Positions 54,340 through 64,000 of a stretch of DNA of 64,000 bases are shown here, piece by piece. This DNA comes from Chlorops oryzae (Eukaryota; Arthropoda; Insecta; Diptera; Chloropidae), in the NCBI GenBank assembly GCA_020466095.1, contig CM035806.1, forward strand, positions 110,480,139-110,544,138. The letters are read 5' to 3'. Under the pieces are notes generated by a model. It did no database searches. It saw nothing but the letters and a program-made list of their open reading frames with translations, and was not told the DNA's origin. A program made the position numbers and the translations under genes. Position 1 is the first letter of the stretch; each line of letters starts with the position of its first letter.

Positions 54340-55304
54340 TGTGGGTGGGAGGATAATAATAATCAACACAGGTACATTCATAATATAACCTAAGTATATA
54401 AACTTGAAATGATTTCCTTACTAACAACTTACAGCTAGAGAGGGAAAGAAAGATATACAATTTTTAATTAAAGGAAGCAAAAAAGAAAAAGAAAATATGT
54501 GAAGGTACACAAGCTCAATACTAACACTCAACTTGACAGAAAATACGCTTTCTGTGATCTCTTAAACTCACTTTCTCTGTCAATACGTCTAATGGATAAG
54601 GGCAATTCATTCTAAAGTCTGATGGCGTTGACGAAGAAAAGTCTAGACAAAGCATGGGATCTAAACCTAGGAGAGATTAGCATTCTACTCCTACTGCTCA
54701 GCGATCATCGAATGTTGTCCTAGAGATACTGCGGAAATTTGGAGATTAGCAACCGATACAAGAATACGAAATTTCTTATTACAAAGAAATCACTTATCGG
54801 ACAACCCAAGACCTTGTTTTCCCATCTGGAGATGTGGTCGTATGCTCTTAGACCATAGACATACCGTGTGGCGGCATTAAAGGCTACTTCCAGTTTTTGC
54901 ATTGAGACAGCATCAAGTATGCTATAATATAATAAATGCTATATACTTTTGGTTTCAAGTGGAGTGAAATAAGAAGACTTCCTTAAATTCCTTAGTGTTA
55001 GGTATATCCGTTTAACAATGCTATTAACATGGTCCGTACAACTTAGGGAAGAATTGAAGACATAGACAAGACTCGTCACTTTTTCAACCAAACTCAGTTG
55101 CACTCTATCGATACAAATTGGTGGTATGTTTCTGAAAATTTCCTGATTTTTGCATATTGGTAGAACATTTGATTTGAGGGGATTAAGTGACAAATGATTC
55201 TGAATGGCCCACTCAGATATTTGTGACAGGTCATAATTGACTCTTGCACTGAAATCATCAACTAGTCCCACTCTCGCTGAACAATACGGTTGCACACTGA
55301 ACAT
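54340..55304 (-). pseudogene. Jockey-like non-LTR reverse transcriptase, 3' part
   Basis: The minus-strand reading starts just after where the catalytic YADD would be: SARVGLVDDFSARVNYDLSQ, ISEWAIQNHLSLNPLKSNVL (thumb region), DHVNSIVKRIYLTLRNLRK. After stops the second frame reads MQKLEVAFNAATRYVYGLRA, YDHISRWENKVLGCPISDFF, and beyond 54720 SPRFRSHALSRLFFVNAIRL with ELPLSIRR, the usual C-terminal tail of this RT clade. At least three nonsense or shift lesions are present. The AT-rich segment to about 54340 is probably 3'UTR, ending in an (ATT)n-like run. The RT palm, endonuclease and ORF1 are absent. Confidence 0.85.
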
Positions 55305-55624
55305 TCTTTTTTTTTAAATCAAAAAATTTTCCTAAAATTCCTTCCGGTTTGATAGCAATGGGTCAGAAATGGTAAAAAGAGGTGAAAAATTTTAAACATT
55401 TTTAAATCCCAATACCAAGATCTTACGGGCCAGCCTTTCCTTCGCTTCAGTGAAAAATCCCCCTAATACCATCTTCACCTTATTATCAATGCATTAGCTA
55501 ACATTTAATGAGTTTAGGCCTCGCCATATTTTTTAGTACTGTATTTTTCACTAAGTATAGTTATTATGATTTGTGGCTCCGAAGAGAATCATTTTTAGAG
55601 ATGTTTTGCTGTTTGTAAATACTT
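55305..55624. other. Non-coding, no gene recognised
   Basis: AT-rich junction sequence upstream of the RT fragment, starting with a T-run. Confidence 0.35.
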
Positions 55625-56190
55625 AGAGGCCATTTACACGTTAACGCTATGTCCTAAGTGCGGTGCGGCCGGTCTACCGCATGCGATCGCATGCGGCGAG
55701 CGTCGAGCATCAAACTGCAGCCTTTATATAGAGCTGTCCGAATTGATTCCGGCACGATTCAATAATTTTTCATGTTAATCGCAAATGGCAACATACGGAC
55801 ATGTGACTTATGATGTTCGCTTACATTTGTATGAAAATTTAACCGAATTCGAACGTTTTCTGTCGTATTCGATTTCTGTCACATGCCCGATAAAATGTTT
55901 TCAAAACGCATATTACTTGCAGTATGTCGCATACGAATTCACACCGCATAAGACGCACCGTGCTAAATTAGGGCGGGTTAGCGACACGATATTTTCGCAT
56001 GCGATATATTAAATGCGCATCGCTCGCACTGCACCTAGTTAGGACATATCGATAACGAAACACATTTTTTGTGGGGTATGGACCAGCGGGGATATGGTAT
56101 GGGAGAGTTTTTTTCTCTTCCCCCTGCGTCCCATCCAATCGAAAATTTTTTTCAATATCGAAATATTTTAACGTGTAAATATCGTATTAT
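55625..56190. mobile_element. Inverted-repeat element (ACACGTTAACG ends)
   Basis: GGCCATTTACACGTTAACGC at the left and TTTAACGTGTAAATATCG at the right. Contains GACATATCGATAACGAAACA, shared with the 30262-30546 element, and palindromic blocks GCATGCGATCGCATGC and GTCGCATACG/CGTATGCGAC-like phrases. Non-coding. Confidence 0.45.
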
Positions 56191-57421
56191 TGAATTTATT
56201 CCAAGTGATTTATAAAAAGTGTACTTTTCTCCACTTTGTTACGCAAAGGATAATAAAATATTAAACGGTGTACAAGATAAACACAGTGCGACACCATTTT
56301 GTAATCAAAAATTTGGCGACTGTTTTTGAAAGTGCTCGGTGAGTATAACAACGCCTCATACTCAGTTTTGTCAAGGCACCACTACTTTTTTTTAAAACAG
56401 ATCTGAAAAAGTGAGGCCGGAAATTAAATTACTCGCTTTCTTATCTCTATATCTCGTAATCCATTGAATATTTTAATTTCCTATCTAACACAATTGATAG
56501 TTTTGAACTCATTTTAAATAGCTTTAGTACAAACCGACCCGAAAAAACTCTATCTAGTAAGTGCAAATTGCAAAAGCTCCTAAAATTTGACGTGTTTTTA
56601 GAACGAAGTTCTTTATGAAACGATAGCGACAGGGGACCTAGTCGAGAAAAAGTTAAAAACCGCTATAAAATCCGCGTTACTTAAATTGAAGTTCGCAAAA
56701 AAGGGTATAATAACCTTTGCAAAAAGAAAGAAATATACATATATTTACGTAAAATGACTTGCTGATGCGACCGAGATATTATACTTTTTTAGGCGACACT
56801 TATTTCCGACGATATCCCGAAAAAACAATTAATTATTAAATTCAGAAACTACACAGACACATACAAGCATAAATGCATTCAAACAAAACAAAACAATATG
56901 TGGTGCTGCCGGACTGAACGTTTTCTGAATAACTCCGATTAGTAGGTTGTTGCAAATATATAAGGGCATTTTAGGTAGCTTATAATTTTTTGGCGCTATC
57001 AAAGTATACGTCAATTCGTACATAATTAAAACATATTTAAAATCATCGTCTGTACTCCGGGGGCTGCGGATGTAATATCGGTGTGAAAAATATCGATACT
57101 TTAAAACATCTTTATGTATGAAAATTCGCATTTTCGAGACTATCTCATTTGCGATGGAAAACCCTTTACACGTATGCTTTTTCAGTTCCAGTATATTCTG
57201 CTAATCTAACTTAGCACTTTGAGGGCTCAACGCTGTTAAAGTAAATTGATAGGAAGTAACGAACTCACTACTTTGAAGAAAGGAAATCAGAGTTGAAATT
57301 TCGATAACAGGTTGACAGAAATATAGGAAATGTGTGACTTAAATGCAACCCTGTGAGTCCGATTACTTGTAATAAGCGTATGCGTTCAAGTAGCGAAAGT
57401 TAGTCAAAGTACTTATTTGTT
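56191..57421. other. Non-coding, one orphan 100-codon ORF
   Basis: An ORF at 56829-57131 (minus, start MRIFIHKDVLKYRYFSHRYY) has no recognisable domain and is probably chance. No other signal. Confidence 0.35.
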
Positions 57422-58174
57422 TTTATACCCAGCGTAAGCAACGTATATTAGGGTATCTTGTAACAGCCAGAATAACGCTCCGTAGATATAGACATATATA
57501 TATATATATTCTTGATCAGGATCAAAAATTCGATTTAGACATGTCCGTCTGTCCGTCCGTCCGTGTCCGGATCTCCTCCGAAACGGCTGGACCAATCAAG
57601 TCGAAATGTGGCACACAGGTATATCGGGGTCCGAGTATGATCCTAACTAAAAATGGAAGACATCCGCTCACTGCCACGCCCACAAATGAGTTTAATGTGT
57701 TTTCAGTAAAATGCTTGTAACTTGCGAACCACTCAACACATTTCATTGATATTTGGTGTACTGGTAAACTACAAAAAGGGACATATCCTGGGAAAAAATG
57801 GACGCCGTCCTCCTCGAGCCACGCCCACAAATAAGGGTTTATCGTAACTTATGAAGTAAAAGGCGTAGAAACTTCAAATTCGCAACATAGGTTGAACAAA
57901 GCGAATGAAAGGTGTAGGAAAAAAGTTATGTGGCCCGCCCACTGCCACGCCCACAAATGAAGATTTTTGATAACTTCCGAAGTAAAAGGCGTAGTAGCTT
58001 CAAATTCGCAAAATAGGTTGACCAAGGTGAACGATAGGTGCAGGAAAAAGAGTTATATAGCCCGCCCAATGCCACGCCCACAAATGGAGATTTTTCGTAC
58101 CATAGTGCGCCAATAATGTCGGGACGCTGGGTATTTCAAAGTCGCGCTTGGCCGACTTTAGCTTTCTTACTTGG
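57422..58174 (-). mobile_element. DINE family A copy, shortened
   Basis: From TATACCCAGCGTAAGCAACG through GTCCGTCTGTCCGTCCGTCC, GGACGCCGTCCTCCTCGAGC and two to three internal repeats to AATACCCAGCGTCCCG in complement and CTTACTTGG. A stem base change (GTCGCGCTTGGCCGAC) weakens the hairpin. Confidence 0.86.
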
Positions 58175-59120
58175 TTCCACATGTGTTTGGTATTGGAAAT
58201 TTACTTGCAGCTTTAGAGCGTAGAGCCCTTTAGCGCCCATGTAAGTTACATACCTGCACAAAAATATTCTACGGCAGCATTTTTGTCTGTATTTGTATGA
58301 AAATTTCTCTTTTAGCTGCATTCAACTTAGGTGCACATTCGCTTTAACAGCATCCTGTTTTTAGTTTTTGAAATAAAATTTAATGGTAAAATGTTCCTTT
58401 AACAGCCCTGTTGAAAATTTATCTTTTGAATTTCAAACGCTTTCCTATCGACCTAAAATGCCTTTGCGTTATTAGCATTTTTCAAAAATGTTGATACAAA
58501 ATTAATAAACCTGGTGTAAGCTCTCATAGCGACTATCATTTGAAAGTTTAAACCATCAAAAAGTTTAAGCTAGGTTGAAGACGATAAACCTCAATTTTTT
58601 TTTTATATCATTTTACTGCATATTTTTAATTTCTAGTCAGTTATGAAAGAATTTTCCTTTTATTACAAAAGTTAAATATGTTTTTTGTTAATAAAATTAA
58701 TATTTGGACGGCGTTCTTTTAAGAATTCAAGTGTTGTTAAAGACATTCTGATATGTTACTCAAAAATACAGTGCGTTTTTCGCGTAAGTGCATAAAATTT
58801 TCTGGAAAGTAATTGAATACAGCTAAGCAGAATATACTGTATCGCATTTTCGCTTGTGAAAAACAGTTGAAAACAACAAACAGCCGTCTTGTATACATAT
58901 ATTTTTCGATTAATAAAAACAATTGAGTTTTGCGAAAAACCTTGCTGCGAATTATATTTACTAACATTTATAAATACCATAATGAACTTCGTTCTTATCT
59001 GGTGTCCTATGACACAACTCAACTTGCTTATCATATTTTATTTTGTATGGCCTATAGCTCCCAAGGCAATAAACATTTTTGTTTATATTTTTTGATGCAA
59101 ATATAGAAAGACTATTACTA
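58175..59120. other. Non-coding, no gene recognised
   Basis: Overlapping short ORFs on both strands at 58737-59095 have no domain. No bordered repeats. Confidence 0.35.
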
Positions 59121-60010
59121 AACAAGTAAGGGTGTTATAGTCAGGCGAGCCTGACAATAGAATACCCGACACGTGCACACACGTTCAAATAATTCTTAAT
59201 ATCAAGAGGTGTTTAAGGACATAAGTGGCCCCATATACCGACTTTTGCTAAATTTCTTTATGAAAAACGCCCCTTTGCCACGCCCACTTTTCCAATTTTT
59301 TTAAATTCTAATCGGAAGATAAAATATACGCTCAAATTCTAAGTTTTATTGAATTATTTCGAAAAAGTCTGATTTTGGGGCAGTTTTGAGATCTTTGTGA
59401 CAGACCCTAGTACTAGAGGTACCCTTATAAATGGACCTATAAAAAAAAAATTTGGAGAGGATATTATAGGCTACAAAGGAAGCATAAGTGCCAAATTTCG
59501 TTCAAGTCCTATTTGCATTTCGGGTGTAGGAGACAATTTTCGAAAAACGCCCTTCTGCAACGCCCACTTTACCAATTTTTCTAAATAATATTACTTGCCT
59601 TTAAACATGTTCAAATACCAAATTAAATCAAAATGCCTTGAAAAACTCTGGTTTTAGAGCAGTTTTTGTGATTTTCGTAACAGACCCTAGTACTGGAGGT
59701 ATCCCTAAAAATGGTCCGATCGAGTCCATTCTCGAACTTGTTCTTACTCATGTGCCTGTGAGTTGACGCACCAAATTTCGTCAAGATAGCTCAACTCCTT
59801 CGGTAAGAAACCTGTATACAAACAGACGGACAGACAGACAGACGGACAGACGGACAGACAGACAGACGGACGGACATGTCTAAATCGAATCTCCTGGTGA
59901 TTCTGATAATTTCTATATATATTTTGTATGGTCTATCATGACTGGTTCTGGGTGTTACACACAAGCACGCAAACGCAATATACCCTCGACACAGAGTGTG
60001 CCGGGTATAA
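59121..60010 (+). mobile_element. DINE family B, full-length copy
   Basis: From AACAAGTAAGGGTGTTATAG, hairpin GTCAGGCGAGCCTGAC, AATACCCGACAC, two diverged halves each with ACAGACCCTAGTACT(A/G)GAGG, a long (GACG/GACA)n microsatellite at 59822-59876, then TCTCCTGGTGATTCTGATAA and CTCGACACAGAGTGTGCCGG to GTATAA. The best reference copy for the family in this window. Confidence 0.92.
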
Positions 60011-60421
60011 CAACTTCTTCATATGCACCAGAGAGCTGCAATGGATACATACCCAATAAGCACAACGAGTACGAATCGAATTCGTTTTGACGTGCAAACT
60101 CTTCGCGGCGAGTGTTCGCGGCGAGCTCGAATCGAATTCGATTTCGTGAGGGAGTCACCTTTTTACGCGATTCATATTTTTATCGTATTTTTTATCATTT
60201 ACGCATCGCGCGCGATTCGTTTTTTGCTATCGTTTTGCTATCGCGCTTTATTCTAATTTTTTATCATATTCGATTCGCCTTTTTGTCGAACTTTCTATTT
60301 TATTCGATTAGCAAAAAAAAAAATTTTAATTTTTATATTTAATGTAAAATTCAAATAACAGTCTTATTATAATACTATTTTCGGAAAAAAAAGGTTCTAA
60401 TGCTGGTACCCACGCTTTTGA

Positions 60422-60509
60422 ATCCACCGTCTGTGGGATTTGAACACCGAACTTCTTGATTTCTATTCATATTTCTAGTCTGCTTACCAATTACGCCGTC
60501 TTCGCCGCA
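60422..60509 (-). other. tRNA-like sequence
   Basis: On the minus strand GACGGCGTAATTGGTAAGCA matches a tRNA A box well and GGTGTTCAAATCCCACAGAC a B box. The 88-base length would need a long variable arm. Degenerate; probably a SINE head or tRNA relic. Confidence 0.5.
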
Positions 60510-60700
60510 TTGAAATGAATGACTTTTTTTCGTTTATAAGTTTAGCTTGTATATAGAATATTTACCTCGAATGCCTTGCGATTTGGGAACAAATTCACAA
60601 AACTACCTTCGAGAATAAAAGTTTTTTGTATCCACTAAACACAAATATTTTAAAGAATTCGAATCGAATTCGAATCGCGGAAGGCAATTTTCGCGATATC

Positions 60701-61087
60701 GCCCTTTTATCATATTTTGCGTTCGATTCGAATTCGACTCGAAGAGAAATAGCGATAAGAATTCGAAACGTTTGCAACGAGCCCGCCTCGAGCTCGCTTT
60801 TTTATCGTGGATTTTAGAATATGCGAGCTCGCGCTTTTATCGTATTTTGCGTTCGATTCGAATTCGACTCGAAGAGAAATAGCGATAAGAATTCGAAACG
60901 TTTGCAACGAGCCCGCCTCGAGCTCGCTTTTTTATCGTGGAATTAAGAATTCGCGAGCTCGCGCTTTTATCGTATTTTGGGTTCGATTCGAATTCGACTC
61001 GAAGAGAAATAGCGATAAGAATTCGAAACGTTTGCAACGAGCCCGCCTCGAGCTCGATTTTTTATCGTGGAATTTATAAGAGTCTTA
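60701..61087 (+). repeat. Tandem repeat, 130-bp unit, three copies
   Basis: GCGCTTTTATCGTATTTTGC starts units at about 60701 (one-base variants), 60831 and 60961. Each contains TTCGATTCGAATTCGACTCG, ATAGCGATAAGAATTCGAAA and GAGCCCGCCTCGAGCTCG. Units 2 and 3 are nearly identical, so amplification is recent. The repeated overlapping ORFs (on both strands) are by-products. Confidence 0.93.
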
Positions 61088-61340
61088 TGCTGGCCACTCA
61101 CGCTATACCGATCGAAGCAATTTGTCCATGTTGACAAAAAGTTACGCGTGTGAGGGCTGGTTTGTGCACCGATCCAAAGTATTTGAAATTTTTCATAAAC
61201 CAGCGATTTGTTGACGCGTGAGTGGCGCGGTGTAGGCACTCTCTCAATTCGCATGCTCTCAAACCGGTTTGGTTTGTTTTTTTTCTATGCATTTTCTCAT
61301 TTTTCTGTAATCGTTGTCGCGTGAACATCGACGGAAGAAA
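61088..61340. other. Possible small MITE, otherwise non-coding
   Basis: TGGCCACTCACGC at about 61090 and GCGTGAGTGGCGC at about 61215 are inverted, about 130 bp apart, with GTTGACAAAAAGTTACGCGT and ACCAGCGATTTGTTGACGCG between them. Borders are uncertain. Confidence 0.4.
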
Positions 61341-61556
61341 TCATGTAGGACTGTAGGTCTAACTGTCGACGTCGAAAAACCTCTGCCGCGATGGGGAAAT
61401 ACACCATTAGGCAGGTATACGAAATTCAACAAATTGGGGATATTCACCAAAAAGCTACCAACAAAAACCTTAAGCAGGAATAGGAAATTCAACAAATTCG
61501 AGAAATTCACCAGAAAGCTACCAACAACAATACGGGTAGACACAAAGTGGCACTAT
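61341..61556 (-). repeat. Long-range inverted repeat, partner at 7323-7543
   Basis: Reverse complement of 7323-7543 including the internal GGTAGCTTTCTGGTGAATTT duplication. On the plus strand the segment lies in an ORF (61314-61631) with two basic repeats (FTKKLPTKTLSRNRKFNKFE, FTRKLPTTIRV) that ends LGFLYCLKSS before AATAAATATAT. Whether this ORF is used is unknown; no domain is recognised. Confidence 0.8.
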
Positions 61557-61631
61557 GATGCCACTTGCAAGAAAATTATTAAAGAAACACGGCGTCAGCT
61601 CGGTTTTTTATATTGCTTGAAAAGTTCATAA

Positions 61632-61998
61632 TTGAAACTTTAATAAATATATTACGATATGTTTCTGCTCAATGTGCACGAATGTTTTCATTTTGTAATA
61701 AATTTACATACATTTTTGACTACGGCTACGAATTTCATTGTACATAGAATTTAGTATTTTTGCTGAAATTGTGTGATAAAAAAGTTATCTGGACAGGGTA
61801 GGACTAAAAAAACATTTTCTGTTTCTCCTTGATATTGCGATTCCTTGATTAGTTTTATGTTTTTCAATCTTTTCATGGCATTTTATGAGTTTGGTAGATA
61901 TTTTATATGTAATGTACTCGAAAATCGCCCAAAATTAAAAATAAAAGTGGCAATGCATTTCACCACAGCAGAGCTAAAGATTTCGCTGCCATTGCGTG
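61632..61998. other. Non-coding, no gene recognised
   Basis: AT-rich flank of the LTR. The sequence immediately before the LTR (CCATTGCGTG) would hold one side of the target duplication, but the other end of the element is outside the window. Confidence 0.4.
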
Positions 61999-62742
61999 TG
62001 TTGTGTCGTCTAGGGAGCGCGTCTAAGTAGCTTAACGCAAGGAATTACTCGAGACCGTTTAATATTGAATATAGCATTTATTGATTTACTTTAAGGCGTA
62101 ACATTAAATCCTTAAGCTAACTAACTTAACTGAGCAATTCCCTAGCTAACACGGAGATCCACACTTCAACGTCCTGGCTCGTGAGTAGGTGCGTTAAAGT
62201 TGAGATCTACTGAATACTTCGGTTCACGGTTCTGATCGTAGTCCTCCTCCAGTGCACGAATCTCAGTTTAAATAAAGAGATATTGCTGTTCTAGCAATAT
62301 CGGTTGTTGCGACACTCTTCTGGGTCATCTCGATTGTTGTTGTTGCGTGTTCCCAATATATCACGCCGATCAGGTCACCTTACTCATTGTTGTTGCGTGC
62401 TGTTGTTGCTTAATACCTCTAGCGTCAGCTTTATTCCAGTCTTCGCCTGCTACGTGTTGTTGTTGTTATTATTATTGGAGCAGGTCAGTATTTAAGACGA
62501 TGAACTTCTTGTGCATTGCTTATGCGACATAATTGCTGACTAGTTGTTTCCGCCATTTCGTCTTGCCGCTCACTCGCCCGATCCAATCGTCTGATGTTCT
62601 TAGTATTTGCGATCATTGGCTTTGATTGTTTACGCCAGCGTTAATGTTTTATTGATTCTGAACGCCGGTGTTTTCGTTGTTGTACTTTATCACATATCGA
62701 AATAAGGTATATTAACTGTTTGTGCGGTTGTGACACACAACA
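61999..62742 (-). mobile_element. 3' LTR of a minus-strand LTR retrotransposon, 744 bp
   Basis: Bounded by TGTTGTGT (61999) and ACACAACA (62742), the perfect 8-bp inverted TG...CA ends of an LTR. On the minus strand it is preceded by GTGGAAGGAGGGGAGGAA, a polypurine tract that directly abuts the LTR. AATAAATGC near its far end (about 62070) could be the poly(A) signal. This orientation makes it the 3' LTR, with the body of the element lying at higher coordinates. Confidence 0.75.
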
Positions 62743-63130
62743 TTCCTCCCCTCCTTCCACAAAGTCACGAGCATCGTGACTTTTCATCAAGTCATATCTT
62801 GTTGTGACCTCCGTGTGGTGAAACGACTTTTCGACTTAAGGTGCTTGCTGCATGGCTGCGTTGAAATTTAGTTAATTCCGCCGTTGTTTGTAGACCCGGC
62901 AATGTCATCGGTTATGCTATAGTAGCTGAAATTGGTGTGGTTGACGTGCTGCTTCTTGATTATACCATTGTTGTTGTACTGCCTTTTGAAGTGTCTGGTG
63001 TTGTATTGCGAGTTTCATTGGTCTCTCGCGCTGGTGTTGTGCTGCCGTGTTGTTGTTTGGTGTGGGATATGCCGCTTTCTGGTCATCCACATCTTTTCGT
63101 TTCATGGTGTGTGGTCTCCGTGTTGAATAA
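62743..63130 (-). mobile_element. 3' internal region of the LTR retrotransposon
   Basis: Polypurine tract at 62743-62760, then GTCACGAGCATCGTGAC (a small hairpin) at 62766-62782. A glutamine-rich minus-strand frame at 63105-62917 (MKRKDVDDQKAAYPTPNNNT, QKAVQQQWYNQEAARQPHQF) may be the tail of a polyprotein or non-coding 3' sequence. No protease, RT or integrase motif is visible. The internal region is likely truncated, because sequence right of about 63130 is featureless. Confidence 0.45.
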
Positions 63131-64000
63131 AAGCCTTAAACTGATATTTCTTAACTCTAATATTTAAAAAGTTACTATTACAATCAAAAAATTTGAAAAT
63201 TTCTTTTATATATTCATTTGTATTCTCTCTGTATTACATTTTAAACATATATTTTTGTCAGTTTTTAGGTTGAAGCAAAATTATATTTCCTAATGATTTT
63301 ACTTTAAAGCTTCTCGAAATTCTTAGTTTAGACATTCCTGCATATATTTTTATTTTTTATTTTTATTTTTTATTTTATAATTTTTTTTTTTTTTTTTATA
63401 TATTAGGGGGCAATTTATACATTTTTCAAATCTATTTCAAAACAATCGTAAGCATTTTTACGTCAAAATCGTTTTTTTGAATCGAGATAATATTTTAAAA
63501 TTTTCACTCAATTTGATGTCAAACGTCAAAAGTGTAAATGAGCCCTTAGTTTTCATATTTATGAGCCATGTGTGATTTTATGCTCTAACTTTGAATGAGT
63601 TTAAATGAAGCTTGCTACATGTATGTATGCATGATTGTATGGTTTTGAATGCGAATGAAGCTTGCTATATGCTTGCTTATTAACTTCACTTGATCATTCG
63701 ACTTTGATCGTGCGACATAAGCTCTTAACATTTGATATACTTATGTCTTAAATTGTAAGCATGTGCATGCATGAACGACCATCCATGCAAACACTTTTCT
63801 CATTTTAGGTATAGACAATATGGAAATGTATTTTTTTTATATTTTTTTTTCAATTTGTAATATTAATAGACACAACACATGCTTCTCTTTTCCTCATGCT
63901 ATATGCCTATGTTGAAGCAGCATAGCTCTAACACATTGTAGGGATTAGGAAGAAGAAGAGTTAAACCTATATTTCTATATGGGGCAAAACACGTCAAGTG
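63131..64000. other. Non-coding AT-rich end of the window
   Basis: Low-complexity TTTTTATTTTT near 63348-63405. GCAATTTATACATTTTTC and CAAAAGTGTAAATGAGCCC are weakly inverted (63410, 63524), recalling the ACACGTTAA-type repeats elsewhere. TGAATG(A/C)GTTTAAATGAAGC and GCGAATGAAGCTTGCTA phrases repeat at 63590-63670. No gene. Confidence 0.4.

Larger units (their letters stand above)
60050..61087. mobile_element. Non-coding element with CGAATTCG/GAGCTCG arrays and tRNA-like core
   Basis: Left block 60070-60260 repeats CGAATCGAATTCG and GCGGCGAG motifs. The core 60300-60560 is AT-rich with a tRNA-like sequence. Right block 60655-61087 is a tandem repeat with the same palindromic motifs, ending CCACGATAAAA...AAGACTC in complement, a terminus shared with the fragment at 25370-25560. 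The left terminus is uncertain. No coding sequence. Confidence 0.5.

Noticed and set aside
56829..57131. 100-codon ORF as a host gene
   Set aside because: No domain, no splice support and AT-rich composition; most likely chance.
60595..61254. Repeated overlapping ORFs on both strands (FRILIAISLRVEFES and ELALLSYFAFDSN type)
   Set aside because: They arise from the 130-bp tandem repeat and differ only where units differ. No domain or codon bias is evident.

Overview
The window reads as a transposon graveyard from an AT-rich insect genome, most likely a higher fly. The pointers are DINE/INE-1-like repeats, an irritans-type mariner, PIF/Harbinger, ISL2EU, several hAT elements, jockey-like non-LTR fragments and short fly-style spliceosomal introns. 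I found no confident host protein-coding gene. The one plausible host signal is a core promoter with initiator and DPE near 22346, followed by a 5'UTR-like stretch. Species assignment is inference.

Layout. 1-1702: near-identical tandem duplication of a 957-bp unit. 2399-7320: PIF/Harbinger element 1 (broken transposase plus broken Myb/SANT partner), holding a second repeat element with tRNA-like sequence. 7945-8547: 3' half of a Tc1 element. 9169-12012: PIF/Harbinger element 2, in which both genes reconstruct as intact spliced frames; a small MITE sits in a transposase intron. 12404-13670: two young tRNA-derived SINEs in opposite orientation, each with perfect target-site duplications. 14408-18604: hAT and pogo-type MITEs, including a tandem pair that shares target-site duplications. 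19300-20549: decayed irritans mariner. 22346: putative promoter. 23998-26687: DINE family A copies. 27589-30906: hAT transposase remnants cut by MITEs, then a 1.29-kb non-coding hAT element with an 8-bp duplication. 31305-35738: an almost complete ISL2EU element (SWIM plus YqaJ-type nuclease gene; THAP plus DDE transposase gene), each gene carrying one apparent frameshift. 36431-39497: a 3.07-kb non-coding inverted-repeat element. 39819-43182: DINE fragments, MITEs and foldback palindromes. 43183-50182: a deep nest in which a non-LTR retrotransposon appears split by a hAT element, itself entered by DINEs of two families, with a DUF4371-type hAT sitting in its terminus. 51203-60010: more DINE copies and a non-LTR RT remnant. 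60050-61087: an element with 130-bp tandem repeats and a tRNA-like core. 61999-62742: an LTR of a minus-strand LTR retrotransposon whose internal region runs off to the right.

The recognisable genes are transposon-encoded: transposases, their DNA-binding partners and a nuclease. In both Harbinger elements and in ISL2EU the two genes converge tail to tail, as expected for two-gene DNA transposons. The most unusual themes are two DINE families with one blueprint but different sequence, SINEs that share a 3' domain but carry different tRNA-like heads, and several unrelated elements that combine palindromic subterminal motif arrays with tRNA-like sequence in an AT-rich core.
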